DNA of 64,000 nt. Source: Stropharia rugosoannulata. Taxonomy: Eukaryota; Basidiomycota; Agaricomycetes; Agaricales; Strophariaceae. Of this stretch, positions 51,072-63,600 are shown piece by piece. The notes beneath the pieces were generated by a model that was not told the origin of the DNA, searched no databases, and saw nothing but the letters and a program-made list of their open reading frames with translations. Position 1 is the first letter of the stretch. Each line of letters opens with the position of its first letter. Position numbers and translations under genes: made by a program. The stretch spans positions 2,790,001 to 2,854,000 of the forward strand of contig JANCIK010000012.1 in assembly GCA_028532985.1 (NCBI GenBank), written 5' to 3'.

Positions 51072-52386
51072 ATGCCCTGCTCCTCATTAACATCACCTGT
51101 TCTACCTGACGACGTCCTACGCCAACTCCTCCAATGTGCTTCACTCTCAGACAGGAGCACCGCACTCTCACTGGCGCTTCTATCCAAAAGCATAAGACCA
51201 TGGTGACTTCAGCTTCTCTTAACTCGTTACGTGCATAGCGTAATCTTATTTCATTATGCTTAGGATAGAAGATATCATATATCATGACGTCGTCCTCAGT
51301 CGGGCGAGTACAGCACACGCATTCCTACGTACAATCCAGACGTCAAGAACCAAGTCGGGAAGCTTCTTCGCCACCCATGTACGATCTCTCTTCATTTGCC
51401 CCGACCTCGACCCTGTGGACGTGGTTACCCTTTTGTCCATCTGCCGCGGGGTAGAATATCTCACCTACTGGCCTCTGGTGCATAGCAGTAGTTGGAGTCT
51501 GGATGACGGGTCGGGAACCCCGCGTCGCCCGGACCCGTGGCAGCGGCGCACGCCCAGCCCGCCACTACACGCACTGCGCCGCGACGGACGCACAAAACGA
51601 ACCCGCTTCATGTCCCCCGCAGCTCTGAACGAGCTTGAGCACCTCTCCCCAAGCCACCTCTCGCTCGTCCTCAGCGACACTCATCCCATCTACACCCTGC
51701 ACCCCTCCTTCAATACGCCCCTCTTCGCGCACACGACGCATCTCTCGCTCACGAACGGTTGGGACGAATGGACGTGCTGGCTTTCTGGTGGCGCGCTTTC
51801 GTCGTTCGCCATGCCGCACCTTACGCACCTCAAGCTCGACTTCGCTGTCGGGCAGGCGCCACCCGAGCCCGAGGACCGGTGCACCGCGGCGCGCAGCCGT
51901 GCGCGTTGGCTGAGCACAGTCACGGATGGGTGTTCGAGCGCAGACGAGGGCTGTCCGAGCGAGTCGGCCCCGGAGAAGGCGGCGCAGGATGCATGGGCGG
52001 GAAAGCTCGCGCGCGTAGGGCGCACGGTCGGCGACGTGCTCGTGCACACGCAGCTCCTCGCCGTGCTGGTGCTGGTGCTGCGGTTCGACGCCGGTCCCGC
52101 GCGCACTGCGAAGCGGCTCGCGCGCGTCGTCGGCGAGCGGGTTGAGGAGTCGCAGATGGAGGTAGGGCTGCTGGACATCCTGTCAGGTGCGCCGCCGCCG
52201 ACCGCGGGGGATGCGGGCTTCGATCCACGGCTCGTGTTTGCTTGGGAGTGCGAACCGTTTCGGTATAGCCATGCGCACTCGGCGCAGGAACAAAGGCTGT
52301 GGAAGGCTGCCGAGAATGTGACGCGGATGCAGCGTCAGACGGCTGGTGAGTCTTTCCAAGTTCCACTACTGCAGAGTCCAAACTAA
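51072..52386 (+). CDS. F-box-like protein
   Basis: Two exons (51072-51202, 51264-52386) give 417 residues. The N-terminus, LPDDVLRQLLQCASLSDRSTALSLALLSKSIRPWIEDIIYHDVVL, follows the pattern of basidiomycete F-box-like proteins. In these the helices are followed by a RxW-ILY-like segment. The intron placement (ccatg|gtgact to gcttag) joins RPW to IEDII in frame. The rest has scattered Leu/His-rich segments (HVRSLFIC, THLSLTNGW, LTHLKLDFAV) in the style of irregular leucine-rich repeats. Such proteins usually act as substrate receptors of SCF ubiquitin ligases; the target is unknown. The second exon is very GC-rich, in sharp contrast to its AT-rich flanks, and this creates long shadow frames on the opposite strand. 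Confidence 0.65.
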
Positions 52387-53928
52387 AGCGCTTGGTTATC
52401 TCCCAGGATATACGGTGCTCAACTGCGATTACCTGAGCTGATCTTTTCCTGGTATCTTCTAATCTACATACCTTTCGTTCTCCTGTATTTTTACGTATGT
52501 ATTCCATTTGCTTACATGCCATTTAGGTACGTCTATACCCGGGACTTTGCTTTGCTGTCTGTATGTCTTCTAATTCTAATATCCAAAAAGTAGTGTATCG
52601 GTATGCCATATTTTCATTAAATGACATGATGCGGACAGGCCAGCCGCGGAGACAAGGGCGGCTACGATATAGATGCATAGCGAGGCAGTGCTCTGAGCAA
52701 AGAGCTATTTGTGAATAGCTTCTTACATTTCCACTCGCTTGAGCAGACCCAAGCAAACGGAGCTGTTTGCGACAAGTTGGGGACTTCACTAATCTCGCTA
52801 TGTATATGTATGCCAGTATAAGTTAAGCGGCACCTTCTCCAGTTATTACGCAGATTCTTCTTTACACTTCGGGCTTACGCGCAATCATGCGGAAAGTCAT
52901 TTCTCCGTTTCCTAATCAACGACATTTCTTAAACCATTAATCCTGCTTTTCCAGGTGCCACGAAGCCAGAGTTCCCGTACGGACCTTGTAAATTTACTGA
53001 TGTTTGACAGTCCGGCATCTCGATTTATGGCTGCACTGTAAATGTTTCTGATTTCCTATTAATTATGTTTCCATCCATGTTTTACGCCGTTTTTTCTTCT
53101 AATTATAAGTTCTATCCGAAAACATGTTTGTACAAATTTTGCAGTCTCTGCTTTACACATTGGTGACATCAGTCCCTTGTACATTTTGAACACTCTCCCG
53201 CACAGTTGACGTTTGTAATAACGTCAACGTCTTCAGATCCGTGTATCGGAGGCAAATCGGAGGCTGAACATCAGTCATGACATCATTCTGCGCGCTCTGT
53301 AAACCATTTAAATACTGGAAACATGAAGTCGCTAATTGGTCGCTAAATCCCCTCTCTCTTTGACTCTTTCAACAACCGTCTATGCTCTGAAATTGTGCTA
53401 CCCCTTCTAGGCCATGTCAATTTCCGCCTCAACAAAAGAGGAAATCTCCGAATTTGCTGCGGAGATGTTTGTTCGGCACGACGTCACGTTGCTGACTTGC
53501 ATCATGAGCCCCACGGAACGCCTCACACTGGACAACACCCTACGACACCGTTCCTTCTTCTCGAGGCTGTATTTCTGTGCAAAGCTGTGTATATCGGAAG
53601 GTTGGTGATGTTGCTGAACCTGTGGGGTCGGCCGGTAGGCCTCAGATTAAGCATACAGCATTGAAGGTCGTATCAGTTGGACTCTGGAGTGCTATGTCAT
53701 AGCTGACATCATGAGCCTCCCACTCCCACCCCAAAGACCCCCCGCGCGCAGATCGTTAAAATAAGCCTGGTAAAGGGCAGGGAGCGAAACTGGCATGCGG
53801 TCGCGAGGTTCTGGTATAAGCTGAAGCGGAGTGCGGGGGAACCGCAAAATGACGTGGCCGTGCAAATAGTATAAAAGGAGTTGTTCGCTAAAATTTCCAA
53901 TTCAACCAGGTTTCTAATTCCCCGTATC
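52387..53928. other. Intergenic
   Basis: No gene supported. A 64-codon plus-strand frame at 53414-53608 (MSISASTKEEISEF) has a codable look, but it is isolated and unrecognised. Confidence 0.4.
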
Positions 53929-55235
53929 ATGTCGTCCCGCCGCAACGAACAGTCGTACATATATCCTGGCCCCACTCGCCCCGAGTACCCCACCCCGCCG
54001 CCGTCCTTCTTCGCCTTCACGGACAACGATTCCAGCACCGTATACTATTCGTCGCCCACCATCACCCCTGTCGACTTTGACGTCGTCGCCGAAATGTCGC
54101 TCGATAATGTACCCCATTCCCTTCTTCTTGCAAAATATCTAGCTTATCGTCATCCCAGGACACCTACTGCCCGTTGCCTGGCTCTGATACGCCCGTAACC
54201 GCTATCATGCCCTCGCTATCGCTACACGACGACATGCCCGATCTACCTGGGGCTACAGACGATGTCGTCGTCTCTATATCCACCTCGTTCAATACCCAGA
54301 ATCAGCCGACGCCGGACACGGTTCTACTCTCCGCGGACGGGGTGTTATTCTATGTCAATTCCCAGAAAATCTTATCCGCATGCGCAGACATCTTCAAGGC
54401 GTACATCCCCACACCGTTGATCAGTCCCGAGTATCGCACGATGCCGATACCTCTCGATACCCCCGCCTCCCAGCTCAACGTTATTCTGCACACGCTGCAC
54501 GGCACGTCACCTGCAGCCAACTCGCCCGACTTCGACACCCTTATTGCGTCCATTGACCACATGCCGCGGTATGGCATGACCCCACGGCTCTTCATCCGGC
54601 CGACGACACCCATCCACGAGCTACTCCTCTCCTACTCGCCCCTGCGTCCGATGGACCTGTACGCTCTGGGCGCGTTCCACACCATCCCGACACTCTGCGC
54701 CACCGCGTCCGCCCATCTGCTCTCGTTCAATCTGTCAACGATCACGGACGAGATGGCGAACCGCATTGGGGCGGTGTACCTCAAGAAACTGATGCTGCTC
54801 CACCTTGAGCGATCGCGTGCGCTGCGCAATATCCTGCTCCAGCCGCCGCACCCGCACCCGTCGACCAAGCACTGCACATTTGAGGACCAGCGCAGGCTCA
54901 CGCGTGCGTGGGCGCTTGTTGGCGCATACCTCGTCTGGGACGCTAAACCAGGTACGGTCCACATTTGTCAGCTGTGTACATACTAACATTTCTTCTTAGA
55001 CCTGTCGACGTTCATGATCAAATCAACACTCAACCCATTGCTTGATAACCTCGACTGCCCTGACTGCCGCGCAGGGATGCAGAAGCGCATCAAAGACGTG
55101 CTCGCGCACTGGGCCTCGGAGAGGGTGAGCGATCCTTGTTCTTTCATTTCTATTAGATTTCTTACGGGTCGAGACGCGCCCCAATGGCGAGCCCCCATGG
55201 CAGGGCGGGCAGCGGGCCCGCCCTGTGTCCGGTGA
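53929..55235 (+). CDS. BTB/POZ-like domain protein
   Basis: Exons 53929-54108, 54159-54951 and 55000 onward join in frame. The first 60 residues are Pro/Ser/Tyr-rich and probably disordered (RPEYPTPPPSFFAF). The BTB-like part starts with PDTVLLSADGVLFYVNSQKILSACADIFKAYI, as in the many BTB proteins of Agaricomycetes. A helical region follows (RPMDLYALGAFHTIPTLCATASAHLL) and then a C-terminal helical part with FEDQRRLTRAWALVGAYLVW and LDCPDCRAGMQKRIKDVLAHW. BTB domains mediate dimerisation and often link to cullin-3 ligases. No second domain shows a specific role. The 3' end is uncertain: reading through gives a stop at 55235, while a gtgagc-to-cag intron from 55125 would add a short Pro-rich tail ending near 55310. 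Confidence 0.65.
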
Positions 55236-56759
55236 ATGTGTGCGCAGGCAGCATGTCGCATGCCAGGGACTCTCCACCCGTCCCCCTCCTGCTCCTCCCC
55301 CCTCCTTCTAACCCATTGCTTGGGTTTGGTTAAATATACCCCGTTGGTCATTGGTCGTTGGCATCCACTTATCGCATATTATCATCCATTGGTCTTTGCA
55401 TCGTTGTCGGACGGGGCATTTCCTCCTCTCCTAGGAGTACAGGCGTGGACCGACCGTTAGGTCTGTCCGAAGGTGTAAATTTGACTGATTCGGTTTGCGT
55501 GTTATTTTTTCTTGTAGCACACTATCTGAGCGCGCCGCGCGCCGCTCGCCATTCGGCCCCCGCCCGCACAGAGCAGAGAGGAAAGTGGAATATGCGATAC
55601 ATTGTGCATTGTTCTTGTTCTTGATTCTGTTACTCTGTGCGACGACGACGACGACGACATGGACGCCATTCACGTTCACTTAAAGCGCCATTTCGCGGCT
55701 CGCGTGCCCACTCGCTCGCTCGATCGGTCGGTCGGTCAATAAAAGCAGGCTCATTTACGACGAGCCTCGCCCGCCTTCCTCGCCTCCTTTTATGCCCCGC
55801 TTTTATATGCCCATTCTTTTTTGCGCGCGCACACACGATACGCGCTGTATGTCTGTATGTATCTGCATTTTTTGTTTTATTCTTGTTTTTGCTTTCGCTA
55901 TGCTTGCATCCCTTGTTTGTCCACCTCCTCCCTTGTTCATACTTGCTGCCCTCCACCCCCGCGCATTGTCGACCTGTATTTTTATAATTCTCTTTTGAGC
56001 CATTTTCCGAAGAAGACAAGGGTGTTGGGGTGCTTGCTTATTTATTGGGACTGGGGTTGCGCACCGGGTCCCCCGTGGACCCTGGTAGGCGTTGCAGTTG
56101 TGCCACCGGTGGATCCTTAGGATGGTGTAGGTGTTTGCCGTACATCGGGTACAATTTATACACGGATTTTTGTATCATAGGTGTACAGCTGCTGGGTTGT
56201 GTATGAAAATGAACGGGATTGATGGTAATTGAATTGCTGGAAAGACATGGCCAACTTATTTGAACAGTGTACTGTATGTCATTTCTGGTACTTATGTTAT
56301 TTCCATGGAACTTGAATAGTGTTATCCGTAAATTACGAAAACGCAGCTTAACTACGTTAGGGAGATATAAGGAACGAGGGGTGGCAAAACAAAAGTAGGA
56401 CGGGATTTTGAGAAAGTAACCCATACCGCGCAAAAGATTGGTGTGTGTCAGGTATTCGCAGACCATCGCTTGCAAGTACGGTCAGGGAGTCTGGTTTGTT
56501 TCATAGCACTGCCATACACTTTAGGAAGCAAAGGACTGGACTCTGTCCGCTGCTCTGCACGCAGCGCGCCTTGTACTCGCACCCACACACATTCACGTTC
56601 CTCTTACAGTAGCCGGAAGTAACTTTCAACAGTCTGATATGTACAGGATTCAGCAGTAGCATACGAGCTTTTCGTGTCTCGATTGAACCAACACCAAGTG
56701 CAGTTGCATGTACCATATTTTATCACTAGACTTCCAACAGACGCCAAACTTGATTATCG
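55236..56759. other. Intergenic with simple repeats
   Basis: Includes a (GAC)6 microsatellite at 55641-55658, short CTCG/GGTC runs near 55710-55735 and T-rich DNA to 56000. Long frames on both strands here come from low complexity. No gene supported. Confidence 0.45.
55641..55658. repeat. (GAC)6 microsatellite
   Basis: Six uninterrupted GAC units directly downstream of the BTB-like gene. Confidence 0.85.
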
Positions 56760-59469
56760 TTATTTATGTCGAGTTTGGTCATTGTAATCTAAGAAAAGCA
56801 ATAGCATTAGATCTTTTTTAGAGGAAGAAACATCATAAGAATGACGTACATTATCTTTGTCCATTCCAATGGCAAGATGTTGAGAACTATCAGAGTTCAA
56901 GTGTGATATGCTAACAACGAGATAAATCATCAGTATTATTACACCCATGAAGGCAAGAATGAATATCCACAAGAATGTGTCAGACCCCGGAGATGCCTGC
57001 CAGACTCTCCAGGTGTATGCCGTTTCTTGGCAAATGACCTGAGTCCCGTCGTAGTACATGTTCTTTTTCTGGTCCGAGTCTGTTATAGTAACCTCCTTAT
57101 CTCTTTGCACATCCTTGACGGTTATGAACCACTAAATGTCGTCAGCTACATGTATTAGAAAGCTAAGTGACATTGGACCACGTACTGCCGCGCTGCCGCC
57201 CTGAACAATATCAGGATCAATCAGCCCAATGGAACCCCCCGTAGACTCGCGGTGGAGAAGCCGGCCGTCGCTGGAAATTAGGTAGATCCTTGTCGGCGAG
57301 AGATAGGGCTTGATGCCAGACATGCCGTCGAATAACTTCATTCTTGGGCCTACGCTAAAGATATTGCACACATCATGACGCTGCAAACCATTAACTGCTT
57401 GCCGCAAACTATAAAATCTCTTACCTCAATAATTCTCCAATTCTGGTACTGGCCAACTGTATTAATCCAGGCCGTCGGGCTGTAGTACAGAAACGTATGC
57501 TGCTCAATACTTTGGCGGACATGTCTGAAGTAGTACTTACTCGACCGCCAGAAAAGTTGCGCCACCTCGCGCCTCCCAATGCATACGCGCCGATTTATCT
57601 TCTGAACTGGCCGTCGCCGTATGTCCAGACGAATCCGTATAGGAAGCGCCAACAGATCCGGACGCAAATGGAGACGAAAATGAGGCAGAAACTGAGGCTG
57701 TCTTTTCTTCTTTCGTAGTTTCGCTTGTAACCGACATGCATGATTTCGTGTCCACAGTGCTATGCAGCTGGGCTCCAAGTAAAGAAGTACGAGTAAATAT
57801 GGTGCCTGTGAACAAACAGCTATAAACCTTGTTACAATACCAGGAGACGGAGCTCACCAAACTTTTGGTAAAACCTATCGACCCCATCGTATGCTCGACC
57901 CTCGGTCTCCCAAAACTTCTTGCAAATATCGGACACCTCAAGGTCATCTCCGTCGAGAAATATCTTTACACGTGGAAACTATCATCACCCGCTATGAGTG
58001 ATATATACCTTCGGAAGAAGGTACACATACTTTGTATGCTGCATGGACTTTATCCATCGTCGTTTCTTTGGCAGCCTCCTTAAGATCCGAAGAGGAATGG
58101 CCTCCTTTGGCATCGACTCCACCGGAAAATCCACCAAAGCCACCAGAGCTGACAAATGCTGTTGTAACGCAGATTTATATGAGATATTGTATGATCACCC
58201 ACGCAGATGCTTCAACGCTCCAAGAAGAAAATGAATTCTGCACCATTGACTGATGAACAGAGTTCCTGACTGATGTAAACGTGATCGAGGAATCATCCGC
58301 GATCTCGAATGCAGGAGCCAAGAAATCATGCTGATCAAAGTTAGGCAGTTCTCTACAAGTCCAATGTTAAATGTACCTGAGGGTCCGAGGCGTCGTAATC
58401 AATAGGACCAGGGCAACCTGCCGGTGAGACGTATCGGTCGGGATGAGACCTTTTCAGTCGGAAAGCTGTAATGAAAATTCTCAGTATGGTCGTATCACTT
58501 GTAGCCCATTTCGCGTTCGTCTTACCAGGTTCCCTCGCTGGCCGCAGACTTTTGCTGTCGGCATCGTATACCATTCCGTGAAGTAGTGAATTGTTCAACA
58601 TTACAACATTCCAGTCATGCTCTGACATATCTGCAGGTTCTCTTTTAATTAATGTCAGTTAGGTGCCAATGTAATGAATAATGGGAATCGATCTCACGTT
58701 TGTAAGCCCTGCTGTTCTGATTTAGATGCCGAGATCGACCTATACGTTATAACAACGGTAGCAACAGCATGGGCGTCATCTGCAGCTTTAAGCGCGGAAA
58801 TATTCTGCAACAGTAATGAGTAATCTCTCGAATTCAATCACGGTGGAACACAAAACATACGTACATTTGGCGTTGATAAGACATATCTGCCCAGCTCGGT
58901 ACTTTCCGCTACAGTGTTGCTATCATTTGGAAAGCAAAAACGATACTTTAACGACCTAAGTAAGGGAAAGTGAATAATCAGTCGCGTAGTTAAAGTCAGA
59001 TATTTTGCAATAACTTACAAGCTCCCTTTATCTCTAAGGTCAGAGAGCAGGGTGGTGTCCTTCTTTGGCAAGTCCTTAGACAGGAGAGTACCCGTCTTGA
59101 CCTCCGTACCATCTTCCGATCGGAAAATGATATTGAAAGGGACAGTCTCGAGGAGCTGCTGTGGAGTTTTTGCTTCTAGATAGGCATCAGCTGTACGGCA
59201 GTAAAATTTTTGTTGAGGATTCAGGACGAACCTTGGACCATTGTGATACGATGCTCATTCTTGCGGTGTCGTCTTGACCCCTATATATGAATCTATATAT
59301 CTCTTACCTGTACATTTGTTTGGATTATCTTCAGATCTTCTTTGTCATAAGACCATTGACACGACGGGCTCCGGCAGAAGGATTAGTTGTGCTTACTGTG
59401 ATTCGATAGCTGAATCAGATTATGAACGAAGACTCCGTTCCTCGATATGGGGCGGTCGTTGGCTGACAT
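56760..59469 (-). CDS. MACPF-like protein with C-terminal membrane segment
   Basis: A gene of about 12 exons. It starts MSANDRPISRNGVFVHN at 59469 and joins to NGPRFVLNPQQKFYCRT near 59250. Later exons give an N-terminal beta-rich region, then a MACPF-like core. The core includes a Gly/Ser-rich strand (SSGGFGGFSGG near 58150), the segment TEGRAYDGVDRFYQKFGT, which resembles the conserved motif before the MACPF bent sheet, and a long Ser/Ala/Thr-rich amphipathic stretch near 57730-57570. The C-terminal part has a beta-rich region (57400-57180). After it lies a single strong hydrophobic helix, FLWIFILAFMGVIILMIYLVV (about 56990-56930), and a short polar tail. MACPF proteins can form membrane pores, but many fungal relatives have no shown activity. 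A permanent membrane anchor is odd for a soluble pore former. Exon edges and the last codons are uncertain. Confidence 0.5.
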
Positions 59470-62236
59470 CGCGATGCTTCTCTAGAATTCAGTTTCGAAC
59501 GGAGGTCGGAAATTAATATTTATGTAATGCCCACCCATGTACCAGTACCCTGAGTGCCATGGACAAGTTCGTTCCCACGCCTGCCAAACCAAGTAATGGT
59601 GGGAAATGCGGGCACGATCCTCCCCCCGTGCCAGAACGACAATTTTGTGCCCTCCCCCAAATCCCAAGCGGCGAATTAATTAATTAAGGAAGCATTGTAT
59701 TGAGCAGGCTTTTTTCCCCCGTCAACTGACAATGACAGACACACTGTGGGACTTTGAAACATGTGTAGCGAGTTCATTTCTTTCTGAGAGTTGTAACTTG
59801 TCATCCATTTCGAACAACTTTTACCTTCAAAAATCATAATCGCTATTATATCGGAGGTAGGTTACATCTCAGAATGTTATTATTCAACAACAGACTCAGT
59901 TATCACCAAATCGTTTAACCTGAGACGTCTCAATACCCTCTTATTAGCATGTCGTTGTAGACCTACTTTCGGATTTATCCGGTATCCCTATAACTGATAA
60001 CGTTCTAATTTTCTTTGAGATCTCACCGGCCACGAGTTTACTGGCTGCGTGAGTGATGTCTTTTACAGTTTTATTTTTATTATTATTGTTGTAATCTGAT
60101 TCCTCCATGATATAGCATTCAGTTCATTCGTAGGTGGTTCCCCCTCTACTTTGTCAAGCGGTTAATATCGTTGTGCTTAAATTTTGTCGCGTTTTCTCTC
60201 CTCACGCTCGTCCTCGTCCTCTGTGCCTGTTCAGAAGACCAGGAAAAGAACAGGGAGTAGCGCCGAGCAACTGGAACGCGCTCCACTACACAACTATGAA
60301 GTGTTCAGGGAGCGTATGCGATATCGGCAATAATGCGGCTACGTAGTAAAGAGCTTGCCATCCTTGCAGAGAATTAAATGTTGCGCAGCGTAATTTGCAT
60401 TACAATGGAAACAGTCTAAAGAAGCTGTAAATGTCTTACAACTACCCGTGTACAACATTGCTGTAGTGCACTCAGTATTTAGGTGCGTTCCTGTTTTCTG
60501 GCTAGCTTGAGGGAAGTATGAATCGCTTATGTGCCCTGGGAAATACTCAAGTTAGTGGGACAGGGACGCATGATAGTGTTGACATTGCCAGGACATATCC
60601 AATGTAGACAAAACAGACGCGCCTCTTCACTGCGCTGAAGCCGACGTTGTCGGGCGGAGGTACGGCAGCGCCGACTCGTGCTTGTAGTGCCCCGGGAGCG
60701 CGGCACCTTATCCTGGATCCTCTCTGTCCCACCCATATTACCCACACCTATATTCAATGCCTGGCAATACCCACCACTGGCAGCTTTTCTACCCTTACTA
60801 CCCGTACTCCAAAATCAAATAAATAAGCACCCTCAACCTCCTATCTCAGCGAAAGAATGTGCCTTTTCTGATACACAGAAAGCGTACTCGCCGCACCCAT
60901 CCATCGTCCAAGTCCGCGAGTGGTCCCACGTTCCCACGCCGCTATCCCTTCCCCTCCTGCCAGATTTTTTTCCAGACCTCTTGTTACACCTTTTCGTGTG
61001 CAATTTACCCACTCAATGTTACAGCTCAACCTCTGTACGCCCTCCACGATTCCCGCCACTGTGCATTTCTCCTCCCCTTCCTCGCATAGCTGGTATAAGG
61101 CGTTGACAGCGCGGTGCCAGTGGAACGAGCCTACGCTGCTCGCCGTACTCGCTGAGCTGCACGTGCACGATCACCAATTCCCGATAATTTTGACACCCGA
61201 GAGCAGAAGACAGCTAATTACCTAGCACGGGCCAAAGTAGGAGGAGGAGAGGGTGACAAGAAGGCTCGGTCCCGCGGAGTACAACACAGGTGTGGCCAAG
61301 CGGGACTAGTCTGCGGTCGCTGGATCAGCAGGTGAGCGGGACATGCTTTGACGCAGCTTGACTGCTGCGAGCGGTTATGGCCACACAGGTCAACGAACGG
61401 GGAGGGACGGAATGTCAGCCAACAGACTAAATGCAAGGCGCATCCAAGGTCGGCGCAGAAGATGGGGAAGAGGGCGCGGGCAATGAACACGGAGTTCACA
61501 TGGTCAAATTAACTTTATACATTCTGCACAGTATGCTCAATGTCCAGATCGACGTCCCTAGAATTTTTGTAGTAGTGGGCAATGCCAATCACTGCTGGGA
61601 GCCCACTGTAGTGCTTGACATTATTATCTAGTACAAACAATATAATGCCTGCTTATTACTTCACATTTATTTCCCACTATTCACGTATCACTCACCCTCC
61701 ACGTAACTCCACAACACTTATACACTTTTACGCAATCAATTACTTGTACATCTTCATTCACCCCTCACAGACCTCTGTGTATGCACTGCTCATGCATATA
61801 CATGAATTCAAGGATCGCTCGCTGCCTTTTGTACCCCTCTTGCAGTAGATCTGACATGTCATCCGCCTGGCCCACATCTTACACATCTGCGATGTTTTCC
61901 TCCAATTTCTCTGCCGCTCGTATCAGCCACTCATATGTCATCAACACTATTATCTTAACCATTGCACATGAAGCTATGTAAGCAAACTGCTCACGGCGCT
62001 TCCCCTCTCACGTTACGAGCAACGCCAACTTAGGTGCTAGAATAAAGATACGACGAGCATATTCAAAGAAATAGAGAGCTTGGCCAGGCCTCAGGGATAT
62101 TGTACTCAGGAATGTGGCATTAAATTGACAATACACGGACTTTGAGCCACACGAAACAACGGTAATGTACCATCTCAATACACTTTAAACGGGGAAAGGA
62201 CACGTCATGCCTCTCAGAGTCGCATAGTTATCGCGT
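59470..62236. other. 2.8-kb region without a firm gene
   Basis: Between 60750 and 61230 on the plus strand, a stretch reads NTHHWQLFYPYYPYSK, a stop, and later PATVHFSSPSSHSWYKALTA and LLAVLAELHVHD. This faintly recalls DUF6699-type proteins with interrupted frames. The rest shows nothing I can support. Confidence 0.35.
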
Positions 62237-63600
62237 TTACTTTGTATTAACCCACGTAGTCCCCGTCAATATAAGCTCTGTGCCGTTGTCAATCCCGAGA
62301 AGTCTTGAGCTATGCTCCCTCCCGTTAGCTGTGTAATATGAAACAATAATATTAATTCAAGTTGATCACGAAGGATGAAAAATACTTACGAATGAGCTTG
62401 ATGGATGTATCAAGTTGATATCAGAACACGTCAACTAAAATTCGTGAGGGAGATAGAACGCACATAGCCTGTAAACACGGGGCCGCTGGTATCATTCTTA
62501 TAGAAGGCAATACGGTCGTTGGTGTAGCTGACTTGGGTACCGTCACTTATATGCTCCAAGCTAGAGTAATAGAAATTTCCTTTAATGTCTATATTTCAAC
62601 GTCGCGGTTGAATTAGCATGTATTTGAAGTATAATCACAGACACATACTTGGAATTTCGGCCGCTTTCAAAACGGGATCCTCGGTCGTCATTGTTCCTAT
62701 CTTCTGGATCCTCTGGGAAATGTCAAGGGTAATAACACCGCTGTCCTCATCCTTTTTAATGTAGGCTTCCACATTGCGCTCTTGAGAGGATCCCCGCCAT
62801 TTCCCCGCGTGTTTGTACAAAACCATTCCAGCTACGGAGACAATTTTGAACTAGTATGCGTAGAATAAATAAGATCATTACGATTAGAGATGGAAGTTGA
62901 CCTTACATAGTCATCGCCAAGGAACTAGTATCACAAGGCAAAGGATTCAATTTTTAGAGTGTTTTCTCGGCGATAAGCGTATCATACCTCAGCAACAACA
63001 GTATCATCGATATAAAACTTGACCCATGCGATAAGTTGGTTATTTTTTGGATTTATTGTGTTGCCTGATACATAGCCGTTTGCAGTCTTGACTGTGGCTA
63101 GGTCATTGTAATAGAAGAAACCAGTTGCATCTTGACAACAATTCGGATGACGCATAAGTTATGAGCAGCATCATGGCATCTACATAATCAAGGAATACCT
63201 TGTCCAACAAATGAATGGTCACCGAACTCTAGCCCAAGTTCGGGGAGGATGACTCGCAAGCCATTCTCATAGCCAGGTAGAGAGGAGTGGAAGAACAGAG
63301 CGCCCGCTGAGGTCTGATGCTTGTATTTGACGAGGTAATCTGCGTATATGCTGCGATCCATTGTATACGGGCTGCAGGGGGATGATTCTGCGTACTGGCA
63401 TATAAGCAGCGCATGATAATCAAATCTGCGGCTCGAATCTCAATATGTCATACGTAATAGGTGCGTGAACCAATCCAAGACGGTCTCTCACTATTCACAC
63501 TCCTGTGTGGCGGCGTAACATTGGCAAACATGATCTGGTCATGCCCCACCGCAGGAAGCTCGCTATTATTGATAGCACTCCATACACGTAAATCGAACAC
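62237..63600 (-). CDS. Unrecognised multi-exon protein with repeated GxFYY motifs, 5' end not found
   Basis: At least six exons join in matching phases: 63600 to about 63498 (VFDLRVWSAINNSELPAVGHD), about 63411-63200 (AESSPCSPYTMDRSIYADYL to FGDHSFVGQ), about 63130-62990, a micro-exon of 18 bases near 62930, about 62852-62650, and about 62588-62470. More 3' exons lead to a stop at about 62237 or 62266. Segments resembling one another recur: GALFFHSSLPGYENG, GFFYYNDLATVKTANGYVS and GNFYYSSLEHISDGTQVS, suggesting a repeated beta module. I see no signal peptide, membrane helix or catalytic motif. I do not recognise the family; a lectin-like or structural beta protein is only a guess. The neighbour downstream on the same strand is the MACPF-like gene, about 2.8 kb away. 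The start codon must lie upstream of 63600. Confidence 0.5.

Noticed and set aside
51565..52522. Long minus-strand frames (160-200 codons) opposite the F-box-like gene
   Set aside because: They are shadows of the GC-rich coding exon; composition is Arg/Ala/Pro-rich without any domain.
55630..56019. Frames of 116-129 codons on both strands
   Set aside because: They arise from microsatellite and T-rich low-complexity sequence.
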